Of a DNA stretch of 64,000 bases, positions 1 to 8,248 are shown piece after piece. The notes below the pieces were generated by a model. That model was given only the letters and a program-made list of their open reading frames with translations. It was not told where the DNA came from and ran no database searches. The position numbers and the translations under genes are program-made. How positions within the stretch are numbered: position 1 is the stretch's first letter; each line of letters opens with the position of its first letter. Source of the DNA: JBGAHD01 sp044226395 (GTDB lineage Bacteria; Pseudomonadota; Gammaproteobacteria; Xanthomonadales; Ahniellaceae); contig JBGAHD010000005.1 of the NCBI GenBank assembly GCA_044226395.1, positions 434,001-498,000 on the forward strand, read 5' to 3'.

Positions 1-476
1 CTATTCACCCACGTCAGCAGCACCACCAAGGCGATCGACACCAGCTGGGCGGCATTGAGCTTGAAGCCGCCAGCCTGGAACAACACGTGCTGATCCGACA
101 CCGCCGGAAACAGATACGCCGCGAACTTGGCGAAACCCACGCCCACGGCCGCGATCGTGCCGGTCTGGATCACCGCGAAGAAGGCCCAGCCGTACAAGAA
201 GGCCGGCAGCTTGCCCCAGGCCTCGCGCAAGTAGACGTACTGACCGCCGGCGCGCGGATACATCGCCGAGAGTTCGCCATACGACAGCGCGCCGATCACG
301 GTCATCGCGCCGCTGATGATCCACACCAGCAACAACATGCCGGCCGAGCCGACGTTGCGCACGATGTCGGCGGAAACGATGAAGATGCCCGAGCCGATCA
401 TCGACCCGGCCACCAGCATGGTGGCATCGAGCAAGGAGACCGAACGCTTGAACTCGGTGGCGTGGTTGTCGGACAT
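1..476 (-). CDS. APC-family amino acid permease, N-terminal part (cut by window edge)
   Basis: Reading the reverse strand from the ATG at 476 gives an open frame that runs off the left end of the window. It begins MSDNHATEFKRSVSLLDATM and continues into a first membrane segment with the glycine-rich stretch GSMIGSGIF, typical of the first helix of amino acid-polyamine-organocation permeases, where it forms part of the substrate site. About 158 residues are visible, covering roughly four hydrophobic segments, among them MLLLVWIISGAMTVIGALSY; the stretch PRAGGQYVYLREAWG after helix 2 is also family-typical. It should be a cytoplasmic-membrane amino acid transporter; the substrate cannot be told. 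It is divergent from the DUF1820 gene across about 117 bases. Confidence 0.85.
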   Translation of the reverse strand, partial: MSDNHATEFKRSVSLLDATMLVAGSMIGSGIFIVSADIVRNVGSAGMLLLVWIISGAMTVIGALSYGELSAMYPRAGGQYVYLREAWGKLPAFLYGWAFFAVIQTGTIAAVGVGFAKFAAYLFPAVSDQHVLFQAGGFKLNAAQLVSIALVVLLTWVN

Positions 477-593
477 GGCTTCCCCGGCAGCTAGGAAAAA
501 AACCCGACGAAGGGTAACGGACTTCGCGACATTTGGGGGAATCGCCGCCCGACCCCGATTGGCAAGCGCCCGCGCCGCCCCCACAATGCGGTC

Positions 594-908
594 ATGAGCA
601 AGCGACTGTACAAAGTGAGTTTCCTGAACGCGGGTAAGCTCTACGAGCTGTTCGCGCGCGAAGTGCGCGCCAGCGAACTGTGGGGCTTCACCGAGGTGTC
701 CGATCTGGTGTTCGAGGCCGAGAGCCTGGTGGTCGATCCCACCGAGGAGCGCCTGCGCGACGAGTTCCGCGACACCAAGAGCCTGCATCTGCCGATGCAA
801 TGCATCGTCCGCGTCGAGGAAGTGATCAAGCGCGGCACGGCCGCGATTCGCGACGGCGCCACCGGCGACAAGATCATGCCGTTTCCGCTGGCGCCGCCGC
901 AGCGCTGA
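594..908 (+). CDS. DUF1820 family protein
   Basis: A 104-residue soluble protein beginning MSKRLYKVSFLNAGKLYELF. The pattern of a YKVxFxNxGKxYExYAR-like start, a GFxEVxDLVF segment and a central RLRDEF stretch fits the DUF1820 family of small gammaproteobacterial proteins, for which I know no assigned function. No signal peptide or membrane segment is visible, so it is probably cytoplasmic. It stands alone, followed at once by a strong hairpin, and faces the ctpA-like gene on the other strand. Confidence 0.8.
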   Translation: MSKRLYKVSFLNAGKLYELFAREVRASELWGFTEVSDLVFEAESLVVDPTEERLRDEFRDTKSLHLPMQCIVRVEEVIKRGTAAIRDGATGDKIMPFPLAPPQR

Positions 909-930
909 GCTGAGCTGAGCAATGCCTCAA

Positions 931-965
931 ACGCAAACGGCCCGCGTAAGCGGGCCGTTTGCGTT
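931..965. terminator. Intrinsic terminator, convergent
   Basis: A perfect 15-bp stem with arms acgcaaacggcccgc and gcgggccgtttgcgt and a GTAA loop lies between the stop of the DUF1820 gene and the stop of the opposite-strand ctpA-like gene. The A/T-rich outer stem can serve as a U-tract on either strand, so it probably terminates both genes. Confidence 0.85.
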
Positions 966-983
966 ACGAAACGAGGTTTCGGC

Positions 984-2309
984 TCAGCCGCGCGACGGTT
1001 TGCCGTGCTCGCGCACCGCGACCAGGCCCTTGAGCACGTTCAGCGCCTCGTTCAAGGCATAGTCGTTGGCCACGGCTTCGTCGGATTCCACCGGCGCGTC
1101 GGCCACGCCTTCGAGTTCACCATTGAGATGCCCCGGCAGATCGCGCTCGGCGAGCAAGGTCGCCGGGCCATCGGGTCGCGTCAGGCGCAGATCCTTGAGC
1201 GCGATGTCCGGCACGATGCCCGCGGCCTGAATCGAAATGCCGCGCGGCGTGTAATAGCGCGCGGTGGTGAGCTTCACCGCCGTGTCCTCGCTGACGCCCA
1301 GCACGCTCTGCACCGAACCCTTGCCGAAGGTGCGCTGGCCGATGATCAAACCACGATGATTGTCCTTGAGCGCGCCGGCCACGATCTCGGCGGCCGAGGC
1401 CGTGCCCGCGTCGACCAGCACCACCAGCGGCGCGCCATCCGAGAGATCGCCGCGCGTGGCCGCGAAACTCGAGGCCGCTTCCGGCGTGCGCCCGCGCGTG
1501 GACACGATCGTGCCCTCGTCGAGAAACGCATCGGCCACCGCCACGGCGGCATTTAGCAAGCCGCCGGGATTGGAACGCAGATCCAGCACCACGCCACGCA
1601 CGGCGCCGTTCTTGTTGACCAGGCGACGCAGCTTCTCGCGCAACTCGGCGCCGGTCTGTTCCTGGAACTGCGTCACGCGCACATAGGCGTAGTCGCGCTC
1701 GAGCAAGCGCGTCTTGACGCTGGCGACGCGGATCACCTCGCGGCGCAACGTCATCTCCAGCGGCGAATCATTGCCCTCGCGCGCGATCGACAACGCGATC
1801 GGGCTGCCCGGCTTGCCGCGCAGCTTTTGAATGGCATCGCGATCTTCCGACACCACCGGCTTGCCATCGATCGACAAGATGATGTCGCCCGACTTGATGC
1901 CCGCGCGACTGGCCGGCGAATCATCGATCGGCGAAATCACGCGCAGCACGCCATCGAGAAACAGCACTTCGATGCCCAGGCCCGCGTATTGCCCCGTGGT
2001 GTCTTCGTCGAGCTGCTTCACGCCCGACAGATCCAGATACTCGCTGTGCGGATCGAGGCCCGCGAGCATGCCGCGAATCGCGTCCTGCATCAGCTTGCGA
2101 TCATCGACCGGTTCGACATAGGCCGACTTCACCGCGCGAAAGATCGCGGCGAAGGTTTGAATGTCCTCGAGCGGAACCTCTTGCGCCTCGGGCGCGTCGA
2201 CGGCGGCGGTCGCGCCGGCGTCGGTGGCGGTCGCCGCGGTGTCGGCCCACGCGGTGGCGGCGAACGCGGAACTCACAAGCAGGGCGGACAGGGCGAACAA
2301 GCGCGACAT
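984..2309 (-). CDS. S41 family carboxyl-terminal processing protease (CtpA-like)
   Basis: A 441-residue exported serine protease of the C-terminal processing (S41A) family, which trims periplasmic or cell-wall proteins. The chosen ATG at 2309 is preceded by GGGGAAG and gives a clear signal peptide, MSRLFALSALLVSSAFAATA; an in-frame extension to 2366 adds only a poor charged leader. After the signal come an N-terminal helical part, a PDZ domain (YAGLGIEVLF to DGKPVV, about residues 105-180) and the protease core. The catalytic dyad is visible as Ser about 305 in GTASAAEIV and Lys about 330 in FGKGSVQS. It lies downstream of envC in the same direction, with a 100-base spacer, in the gpmI-envC-ctpA order seen in relatives. 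Family assignment is firm; the substrate is unknown. Confidence 0.92.
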   Translation of the reverse strand: MSRLFALSALLVSSAFAATAWADTAATATDAGATAAVDAPEAQEVPLEDIQTFAAIFRAVKSAYVEPVDDRKLMQDAIRGMLAGLDPHSEYLDLSGVKQLDEDTTGQYAGLGIEVLFLDGVLRVISPIDDSPASRAGIKSGDIILSIDGKPVVSEDRDAIQKLRGKPGSPIALSIAREGNDSPLEMTLRREVIRVASVKTRLLERDYAYVRVTQFQEQTGAELREKLRRLVNKNGAVRGVVLDLRSNPGGLLNAAVAVADAFLDEGTIVSTRGRTPEAASSFAATRGDLSDGAPLVVLVDAGTASAAEIVAGALKDNHRGLIIGQRTFGKGSVQSVLGVSEDTAVKLTTARYYTPRGISIQAAGIVPDIALKDLRLTRPDGPATLLAERDLPGHLNGELEGVADAPVESDEAVANDYALNEALNVLKGLVAVREHGKPSRG

Positions 2310-2409
2310 ATTCAGCTTCCCCGATCGGGTTTCGCTGCGATTATAGCCACGCGTTCGCGCGCGCAAGGTGCGATTCGTCGGCGTTTCGCCGCGCGGGGAT
2401 GAATATTCG

Positions 2410-3579
2410 TTAACGCTTCGTCAACCAAGCGGCGGGATCGATGGCGCGGCCGCGCTGACGCAGCTCGAAATACACGCCCGTCTCCGGTCGACCGCCGCTC
2501 GCGCCGGCGGTGGCGATGGCATCGCCAGCATCGACCCAATCGCCCACTTCCTTGAGCAGGGTTTCGTTGTGCGCGTACAAGGAAAGAAAACCATCGCCGT
2601 GATCGAGAATGATCAGCAAGCCATAGCCCTTGAGCCAATCGGCGTAGGCCACGCGGCCGTGCGATACCGCGTTCACCTGCGCGCCCGCCGTCGCGCCGAT
2701 CAACACGCCACTGGCCACGCGACCATCGGGCCCGGTCGTGCCGAAGCGCTGCAACACGGGCCCCGACAGCGGCCACGGCAAGCGCGCGCGCAAACTCGCG
2801 AAGGCGACATCGCCGGCCAGCACCTTGGGCACGTCGCCGATGACATCGCGAATTTGCTCGATCAGCGACAGCAACTGTTTTTCATCCTTGCCCAAGGCCG
2901 CGAGGCGTTGCTGTTGATCGGCCAGGCGCGCTTCCAGCGCCGCGAGACTTTGCTTGCGCGTGTCGCGCGCGGCGGCCAGCGACTCGCTCTCGCGCGCTTG
3001 ATCGGCCTTGCCTTGCTCCAGCGCCACGCGCGCTTGATCGACGGCCGCGCGCACGCGCGCGAACTCGGCCAGGTCTTCCGCGAGCTTGCGCACGCGCGCG
3101 CTGCGATCGCGTTCCAGATAGCGGTGATAGGCGAGCAGGCGCGCGGCGTCGCGCACTTGCTCGGGCGCGAACAGCATGCGCAGTTGATCGTGCCGTCCCA
3201 GCGCGTAGGCCGAACGCAGCAGCACGGCGATGGCATCGCGTTGCCGCGTCAAGCGCGTCTGCACGGCTTTTTCTTGCTCGGCCAAGGCCTCGAGTTCGGA
3301 TTGACGCGCGGCCAAGGCTTCGTCGAAGGCGCGCAAGGTCTTCGCCACTTCGGCGACTTTCAATTCGTCGGCGCGCAACTGCGCCACCAACTCGCGGCGT
3401 TCGCCGAGCGTGCCGGATTGTTCTTCGCTCAATGCGCGCTGCTGATCGCGAACGGCTTCGAGGCGCTGTTTGATTTCGGCCTCGCGCGCGGCCTTTTCGT
3501 CATCGTCGGCCGCGAATGTCGCGCCGGCGATCGCCAGCGCGAGCCCGCAGGCCATCACGCGCCACGCGGTCGAATGCAT
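2410..3579 (-). CDS. envC: Murein hydrolase activator EnvC
   Basis: A 389-residue periplasmic protein with a signal peptide (MHSTAWRVMACGLALAIAGA), a long coiled coil over about residues 25-245 and a C-terminal LytM/M23 domain. EnvC binds FtsEX at the septum and activates the amidases that split daughter-cell peptidoglycan. The LytM domain lacks the first zinc-binding motif: where active enzymes have H-x-G-x-D, this protein reads ASGVLIGATAGAQV, while LYAHN of the later motif remains. That fits a non-catalytic activator. Its ATG overlaps the gpmI stop by one base (TGATG), implying translational coupling. The track frame extends far upstream into gpmI, but only the start at 3579 yields a signal peptide. 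Confidence 0.93.
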   Translation of the reverse strand: MHSTAWRVMACGLALAIAGATFAADDDEKAAREAEIKQRLEAVRDQQRALSEEQSGTLGERRELVAQLRADELKVAEVAKTLRAFDEALAARQSELEALAEQEKAVQTRLTRQRDAIAVLLRSAYALGRHDQLRMLFAPEQVRDAARLLAYHRYLERDRSARVRKLAEDLAEFARVRAAVDQARVALEQGKADQARESESLAAARDTRKQSLAALEARLADQQQRLAALGKDEKQLLSLIEQIRDVIGDVPKVLAGDVAFASLRARLPWPLSGPVLQRFGTTGPDGRVASGVLIGATAGAQVNAVSHGRVAYADWLKGYGLLIILDHGDGFLSLYAHNETLLKEVGDWVDAGDAIATAGASGGRPETGVYFELRQRGRAIDPAAWLTKR

Positions 3580-5123
3580 CAAGTCAATTCGACGAGGTTG
3601 TGGCCGGTCATCTCGGCGGGCTGCGGCAAGCCCATCAACGCGAGCATCGTCGGCGCCAGATCCTTGAGCGCGCCGCCCGTGCGCAGCTTCGCCGCGCGGC
3701 CGACGTACACCAAGGGCACGGGGCCGACCGTGTGCTGCGTGTGCGGCTCGTGGGTGACCGGGTCGCGCATCATTTCCAGATTGCCGTGATCGGCGGTGAT
3801 CAAGAGCTCGCCACCGGCGTCTTCGACCGCGCGCACGATCTCGCCCAGCGCGCGATCGACCGCTTCGACCGCGGCGATCGCGGCCTCGAACACGCCGGTG
3901 TGACCGACCATGTCGGGATTGGCGATGTTGCACAGGATCACGTCGAAACGTCGCGAGCGAATGGCCGCGCAGAGTTTGTCGGTCAACTCCGGGCAACTCA
4001 TCTCCGGCTGCAAGTCATAGGTCGCGACCTTGGGGCTGGGCACCAGGATGCGTTCCTCGCCCGGGAACGGCTCCTCGCGACCGCCGCTGATGAAGAAGGT
4101 CACGTGCGCGTACTTCTCGGTTTCGGCGATGCGCAGCTGAGTCAGACCCAGCGAAGACAAATATTCTGGCAGCGTGTTGCGCATGCTCTGCGGCGCGAAG
4201 GCCACGGCCGTCACTGGCAGATCGGCCGCATACTCCGTCAGCGTCACGAAAGCGGCGAGCTTGATCGCCCGCGCGCGCGCGAAACCCGCGAACCCGGGCT
4301 GCGTGAACACTGCCGTCATCTGCCGCGCGCGATCGGCGCGGAAATTCATGAACACCACGGCATCGCCATCGCGCATCGGCGCGTGACCCTCGATCACCGT
4401 GGCCTTGACGAACTCGTCGTTCTCGCCGCGCGCGTAGGCGGCCTCGAGCGCGGCCAGCGCGTTCGGCGCGCGATACTCGGCGCGCGCTTCCGCGATGGCC
4501 TCGTAAGCGCCGCTCACGCGCTCCCAGCGCTTGTCGCGATCCATCGCGTAATAGCGACCGATCACGGTGGCGATGCGCGCGCCGGGCACGGCGTCGATCG
4601 CGGCCTGGAGCTTGCGCAAGGTCTCGGCGGCGCTGCGCGGCGGCGTGTCGCGACCATCCAGAAACGCATGCAGCGCGATCGAACGCGCGCCGCGCGCGGC
4701 GGCCAGGCGCAGCATCGCGATCAGATGATCCTCGTGACTGTGCACGCCGCCGGGCGAGGCCAGTCCGAAAATGTGCAAGGTGCCGCCGCTCGCCACCACC
4801 GCGTCCACCGCCGCGCACAGCGCCGGATTGGTCGCGAAGCTGCCGTCGCGAATGGCCTGCTCGATGCGCGTGAGGTCCTGATACACCACGCGCCCCGCGC
4901 CGATGTTCATGTGCCCGACTTCGGAATTGCCCATCTGATCGTCCGGCAGGCCCACTTGCAGGCCATGCGTGTCGACCAGGGTGTGCGGCCGTTCGGCCCA
5001 GAGCCGGCGCCAGTTAGGCGCGTTGGCGTGGGCGATGGCGTTGAATTCGGTCTCGGCCCGATAACCGAAACCATCGAGAATGAGCAGAACCAAGGGCTTG
5101 GGACGATTCACGGACAGCGCCAC
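3579..5123 (-). CDS. gpmI: 2,3-bisphosphoglycerate-independent phosphoglycerate mutase
   Basis: A 514-residue cytoplasmic manganese enzyme that interconverts 3- and 2-phosphoglycerate in glycolysis and gluconeogenesis. The first metal site is in LLILDGFGYR near the N-terminus, and the phosphorylated catalytic serine is Ser67 in DDQMGNSEVGHMNIGAG. Further metal-site motifs are visible: DGRDTPPRSA, NFRADRARQM, NIANPDMVGHTG and LITADHGNLE. Length and motif order match the family throughout. The start at 5123 is a GTG; a second in-frame GTG lies four codons later. It is the first gene of the gpmI-envC pair, and its stop overlaps the envC start. Confidence 0.97.
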   Translation of the reverse strand: MALSVNRPKPLVLLILDGFGYRAETEFNAIAHANAPNWRRLWAERPHTLVDTHGLQVGLPDDQMGNSEVGHMNIGAGRVVYQDLTRIEQAIRDGSFATNPALCAAVDAVVASGGTLHIFGLASPGGVHSHEDHLIAMLRLAAARGARSIALHAFLDGRDTPPRSAAETLRKLQAAIDAVPGARIATVIGRYYAMDRDKRWERVSGAYEAIAEARAEYRAPNALAALEAAYARGENDEFVKATVIEGHAPMRDGDAVVFMNFRADRARQMTAVFTQPGFAGFARARAIKLAAFVTLTEYAADLPVTAVAFAPQSMRNTLPEYLSSLGLTQLRIAETEKYAHVTFFISGGREEPFPGEERILVPSPKVATYDLQPEMSCPELTDKLCAAIRSRRFDVILCNIANPDMVGHTGVFEAAIAAVEAVDRALGEIVRAVEDAGGELLITADHGNLEMMRDPVTHEPHTQHTVGPVPLVYVGRAAKLRTGGALKDLAPTMLALMGLPQPAEMTGHNLVELT

Positions 5124-5278
5124 GCGACGGGAAAGTGCGCAGTCTAGTGGCGCCCGCGTCGGCGCGCGACGGGGCCGGCCGCTCGCGACCGTGACTTCCG
5201 GCAGGGCTCGCGCGGCTAAACCTTTCGCGCGCGGCGCTCATCAGAACTCGCGTTCACCCCGAACCTGAGGAACCCGTC

Positions 5279-5935
5279 ATGCGCATTCTCGCCCTCGCCA
5301 TCGTCGCCGCCCTGAGTGTGGGCACGGTCGCGGCCAAGGAAGACATCAGCAAGGTCAACAGCAGTATTCGTTTGGACGCCGGCGAAACCGCGGGCGACCT
5401 CGAGACCGTCAACGGCGGCATCTCGCTCGAAGACAACGCGCGCGCCGACGACGTCGAGACCGTCAACGGCGGCGTGCGTCTGGGCGCCAGCACCCAAGTG
5501 CAATCAGTCGAAACCGTCAACGGCGGCGTCACCCTCGGCAGCCGCGCGATCGTGCTGGGCGATGCCGAAACGGTCAACGGCAGCATCACGCTCGAAGACG
5601 GCGCCGATGTCGGCGGCTCGGTATCCAACGTCAACGGCAGCATCGATCTCAACAACGCCCATGTGGGCGGCGGCCTGTCGACCGTGTCGGGCGACATCGA
5701 CGTCGGCGCCGGCTCGCACGTGCAGGGCGGCATCAAGATCGAAAAGCCCAACGGCGGCTGGTTCAACTGGGGCAAGCAGCGCGTGCCGCGCGTGACCATC
5801 GGCCCCAACGCCGTGGTCGAAGGCGACCTGGTGTTCGAACGCGACGTCGAACTCTACGTGCACGAGACCGCGCGCGTGGGCAAGATCTCCGGCGCCGACG
5901 CCAAGCGTTTCAGTGGCGACAGCGCGCCGCGCTAA
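5279..5935 (+). CDS. Exported beta-solenoid-like repeat protein with ETVNGG repeats
   Basis: A 218-residue protein with a short signal peptide (MRILALAIVAALSVGTVAA). The middle is built of about 18-21-residue repeats, each closing with a turn such as LETVNGGISL, VETVNGGVRL, VETVNGGVTL, AETVNGSITL, VSNVNGSIDL and LSTVSGDIDV. Alternating valine/isoleucine and glycine/asparagine residues point to a right-handed parallel beta-solenoid, like the short repeats of polymer-forming or DUF4097-type proteins. A non-repetitive C-terminus follows, with VTIGPNAVVEGDLVFER. No catalytic motif is seen; a structural or surface role in the periplasm or envelope is inferred. It is transcribed away from gpmI and ends in a hairpin terminator. 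No gene name can be given. Confidence 0.8.
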   Translation: MRILALAIVAALSVGTVAAKEDISKVNSSIRLDAGETAGDLETVNGGISLEDNARADDVETVNGGVRLGASTQVQSVETVNGGVTLGSRAIVLGDAETVNGSITLEDGADVGGSVSNVNGSIDLNNAHVGGGLSTVSGDIDVGAGSHVQGGIKIEKPNGGWFNWGKQRVPRVTIGPNAVVEGDLVFERDVELYVHETARVGKISGADAKRFSGDSAPR

Positions 5936-5954
5936 GCGCAAGTCCAGAAGTCAC

Positions 5955-5990
5955 CTCGGCCTCGCGACGAGACTTCGTCGCGGGGCCGAG
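5955..5990 (+). terminator. Hairpin terminator after the repeat protein
   Basis: The arms ctcggcctcgcgacga and tcgtcgcggggccgag pair closely around a short GACT loop and are followed by TCGTTT. It sits 20 bases after the stop of the repeat protein and just past the end of the opposite YidD-like gene, so it may serve both. Confidence 0.7.
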
Positions 5991-5995
5991 TCGTT

Positions 5996-6442
5996 TCAGG
6001 GCGGCTGATTTTCGCGTTTTGCGCGTCGACGCGGCCGTCTTCGCTCCGGCCACGGTTCCATGTCCTTGCGGCTACCCCAGATGTCGCAACACGACACGTC
6101 GCAACCGATGTCGGGCCACTTGCGGAAGCTCAGCGCATCGCAATGCCCAACATCGGGCAAGTCACAGCCGCCGATGTCGCACACGCCCAGATCGCAATCG
6201 CCGCGCAGCCGCGCCGGCAAGCGCGGATGCTCGCGCAAGGCATCGCGTGCCTGCGCGCAGCGCGCGAAGCGCAGCCGCAATACCGCCAGACCGCGTAACG
6301 CGCCATGCCGCCGAATCGCGCGATACCCCAGGCTCGAACAACTCGCGCCGCCCGTGTACTGGCGATACGCGCAGCAATAGCCCTTGCGCGGCGAAACATG
6401 CCGTTGGTAGAGCCGAATCGTTCGCAACAACAGTCTCTTCAA
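5996..6442 (-). CDS. YidD-like protein with a cysteine-rich tail
   Basis: A 148-residue protein. Its first about 65 residues match the YidD fold: LRTIRLYQRHVSPRKG, then YTGGASCSSLGYRAIRRHG and GLAVLRLRFARC. Canonical YidD helps YidC insert membrane proteins and is encoded beside rpmH-rnpA-yidC. This copy is elsewhere, and the usual F-x-P-T-C-S centre is altered to YTGGASCSS, so it is a divergent paralogue. The C-terminal half is unusual: a run of Cys-Asp pairs (CDLGVCDIGGCD, DVGHCD, DIGCDVSCCD) followed by a very basic end. The pairs suggest metal or disulfide chemistry, which is inference. The frame starts at a TTG at 6442; no convincing ATG start was seen. Confidence 0.65.
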   Translation of the reverse strand: MKRLLLRTIRLYQRHVSPRKGYCCAYRQYTGGASCSSLGYRAIRRHGALRGLAVLRLRFARCAQARDALREHPRLPARLRGDCDLGVCDIGGCDLPDVGHCDALSFRKWPDIGCDVSCCDIWGSRKDMEPWPERRRPRRRAKRENQPP

Positions 6443-6811
6443 CGGCAGCCATCCCTCGTTCGAAGGTCTGGAGAACGGGCCGAAACTCGCCGGAATTCCG
6501 GCGCCCGGCGCGAAAAACCGTGCGTGTTTCCTGGCATGCGGTCTGCACGGCTTTCGTTCAAGTGTTGAACACGGACGCGCGTCGAGTCCAGAAACGACAG
6601 CGCTGCTGACTTTCCCCGCGGCCGAAAGGCCGAAAAGCAGCCACTTGCCGCGCTTTCACCGTTCATGTGGGTGCGATCGACCCTCCGCCGGAAGTCTGAC
6701 CAGCGCGTGCTCGGTCAGGTAAATCCCGACGGGCTGAGTTGATCGTTGTCAATATCGGCGATCGAGACTTCCATCACGATGCGCGCCAATGTCGAACAGG
6801 GTGGGTGAAAC
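6443..6811. other. Non-coding stretch upstream of the bacteriohemerythrin
   Basis: About 370 bases without a supportable gene; short frames here show no family resemblance or starts with ribosome sites. It holds the upstream region of the YidD-like gene and, near its right end, an FNR-like site and the likely promoter of the bacteriohemerythrin gene. Confidence 0.6.
6739..6752 (+). promoter_or_regulatory. Candidate FNR/CRP-family site
   Basis: TTGAT-CGTT-GTCAA matches the FNR consensus TTGAT-N4-ATCAA at nine of ten positions and is centred about 65 bases before the bacteriohemerythrin start. Oxygen-responsive control of an oxygen-binding protein would make sense, but this is a single motif match. 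Confidence 0.4.
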
Positions 6812-7303
6812 ATGGACGTCCGTCAGTTGTCCACGAGTACGACCGCACGCGGTGTCGCGCAATTGGCCGAGATGCTCGCGCAACGCGCCGCCAGCGGCCT
6901 GCCGATCGAATGGTCGGACGCGCTATCGGTGGGCGTGCCCACCATCGACGGTCAGCACCGCGTGCTGATCGCGTACATCAATCAGCTGTCGAGCGCGATC
7001 AAGCGCCAGCAATCGGCCACGGTCATGGGCTTGGTGCTCGCCGGTCTCGAAGGCTACACGCGCGTGCACTTCAAATTCGAAGAGCGCATCTTCGATCGCC
7101 TGCATTGGCACGATTCCGAAGATCACGCGCGCGGCCACCGCATGTTCGAGCAACAGATCGCGGGCTTCCGCTCGCGCTTCGCCGCCGGCGACACGCAACT
7201 CGCCGTCTCCGTGCTCGAATTCATGGTGCGCTGGCTGGCCGAGCACATCCTGGTCGATGACATGGCCTATAGCGAGTTCTTTCACGAGCATCACGTGCAC
7301 TGA
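6812..7303 (+). CDS. Bacteriohemerythrin
   Basis: A 163-residue four-helix-bundle protein binding a non-haem di-iron centre that reversibly binds oxygen. The full ligand set can be read: His49 in DGQHRVL, His86 and Glu90 in HFKFEERIF, His105 and His109 in HARGHRMFEQQI, and His145 and Asp150 in WLAEHILVDD. The core starts at about residue 33 (EWSDALSVGVPTID); the first 30 residues are an extra, helix-prone leader without a signal-peptide shape. Likely roles are oxygen supply, storage or sensing in the cytoplasm. It is a single gene with an FNR-like box upstream. Confidence 0.93.
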   Translation: MDVRQLSTSTTARGVAQLAEMLAQRAASGLPIEWSDALSVGVPTIDGQHRVLIAYINQLSSAIKRQQSATVMGLVLAGLEGYTRVHFKFEERIFDRLHWHDSEDHARGHRMFEQQIAGFRSRFAAGDTQLAVSVLEFMVRWLAEHILVDDMAYSEFFHEHHVH

Positions 7304-7317
7304 GGCACGCGTTGGTT

Positions 7318-8031
7318 TCAATGGGCGCGCGTGGGCGCGTCCATCGGCGCGGGGCAGGTGAAGGTTAGAGCGAACTCGAACTGAACTTCAGGCGTCGTCG
7401 CGGAGTAGATCGCGTGATGCCACGAGGCCGGAAACATACCAACCGCGACGCGATACTCGTCAATTGAAAGAACCCGCGCCGTGGGCGAAGTTGAATCCTT
7501 CGACCAACGCAGGTACAGCGTCTTTTCTCGCGATCCGGGACGACCGGTATCGACAAGCCTCGCGACAAACCGAGGGTATGTTGTGTTCGATTCCGCGATC
7601 ACGTCCTCGTTGCAATTCGAGTTGATGAGGCGGTCTTTCAAGTAGTACGCCATCGATTCCCACACGGAAGAATTCAACTTCCTCGAAAGGAAAAGTAGCA
7701 CGCAGATCACCACGCAAACTCTGATCGCCAGCTTGCGCGCGCGCCGTAGCGTCTCGCGATCGCCCCAAGTCAGCGCGATTACCGTGGCTCCAGCCGCGGT
7801 CGAGACACCCGCGTCGATCCAAGCCATGATGGGCAACGACGGCGCCAACCACCACAGAAGCACAGCGGCAAAACCCAATACCGCGACGACCACGAGCAGC
7901 GATGCCGCAAGCATCAGGCGAGCCCATGACCAAAACGCTAGCCAGCTTCTCGCAAACGTCTCCTTGATCTTCGGTGCGACCTTCCCTGTCTGCGCCACGC
8001 GCGGCACCTCCAAACTCACATCAGTTCCCAC
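7318..8031 (-). CDS. Hypothetical membrane protein
   Basis: A 237-residue protein I do not recognise. It has a cytoplasmic N-terminus of about 30 residues, two close hydrophobic segments (MLAASLLVVVAVLGFAAVLL and the following PSLPIMAWIDAGV stretch), a third segment (VCVVICVLLFLS), then about 130 soluble residues. That C-terminal domain has two cysteines (NCNED and FTCPAP) and ends close to the bacteriohemerythrin stop, to which it is convergent. The frame begins with GTG at 8031. Codon choice is more relaxed than in its neighbours, which suggests an accessory gene. Confidence 0.6.
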   Translation of the reverse strand: MGTDVSLEVPRVAQTGKVAPKIKETFARSWLAFWSWARLMLAASLLVVVAVLGFAAVLLWWLAPSLPIMAWIDAGVSTAAGATVIALTWGDRETLRRARKLAIRVCVVICVLLFLSRKLNSSVWESMAYYLKDRLINSNCNEDVIAESNTTYPRFVARLVDTGRPGSREKTLYLRWSKDSTSPTARVLSIDEYRVAVGMFPASWHHAIYSATTPEVQFEFALTFTCPAPMDAPTRAH

Positions 8032-8248
8032 TCATGAAGTCGACGACGCCCCTGCGCGTCAGCGTGCATCTTGACCGCCAGCCATCGCGCAAGTTCTCGG
8101 CAATGACGTTCACGGCCCCGAGCCCTGCCGCCCCATGGCCCTCGGCGCGCCCATGCACGCGCTCACCGCGCATTCCCGCAAGCACCAACCCTGGCCAAGC
8201 CGCGACACTGGGCTAGAATCCGCGCTCCATCCCGCTCCGGAGCCGTCC

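Noticed and set aside
3516..5147. Plus-strand frame of 543 codons
   Set aside because: Antisense shadow of gpmI and the start of envC; composition rich in Arg/His/Gln and no family resemblance.
5400..5700. Regular DNA repeats that could suggest a CRISPR-like array
   Set aside because: Repeats are in frame, imperfect, without unique spacers, and encode the ETVNGG turns of a protein.
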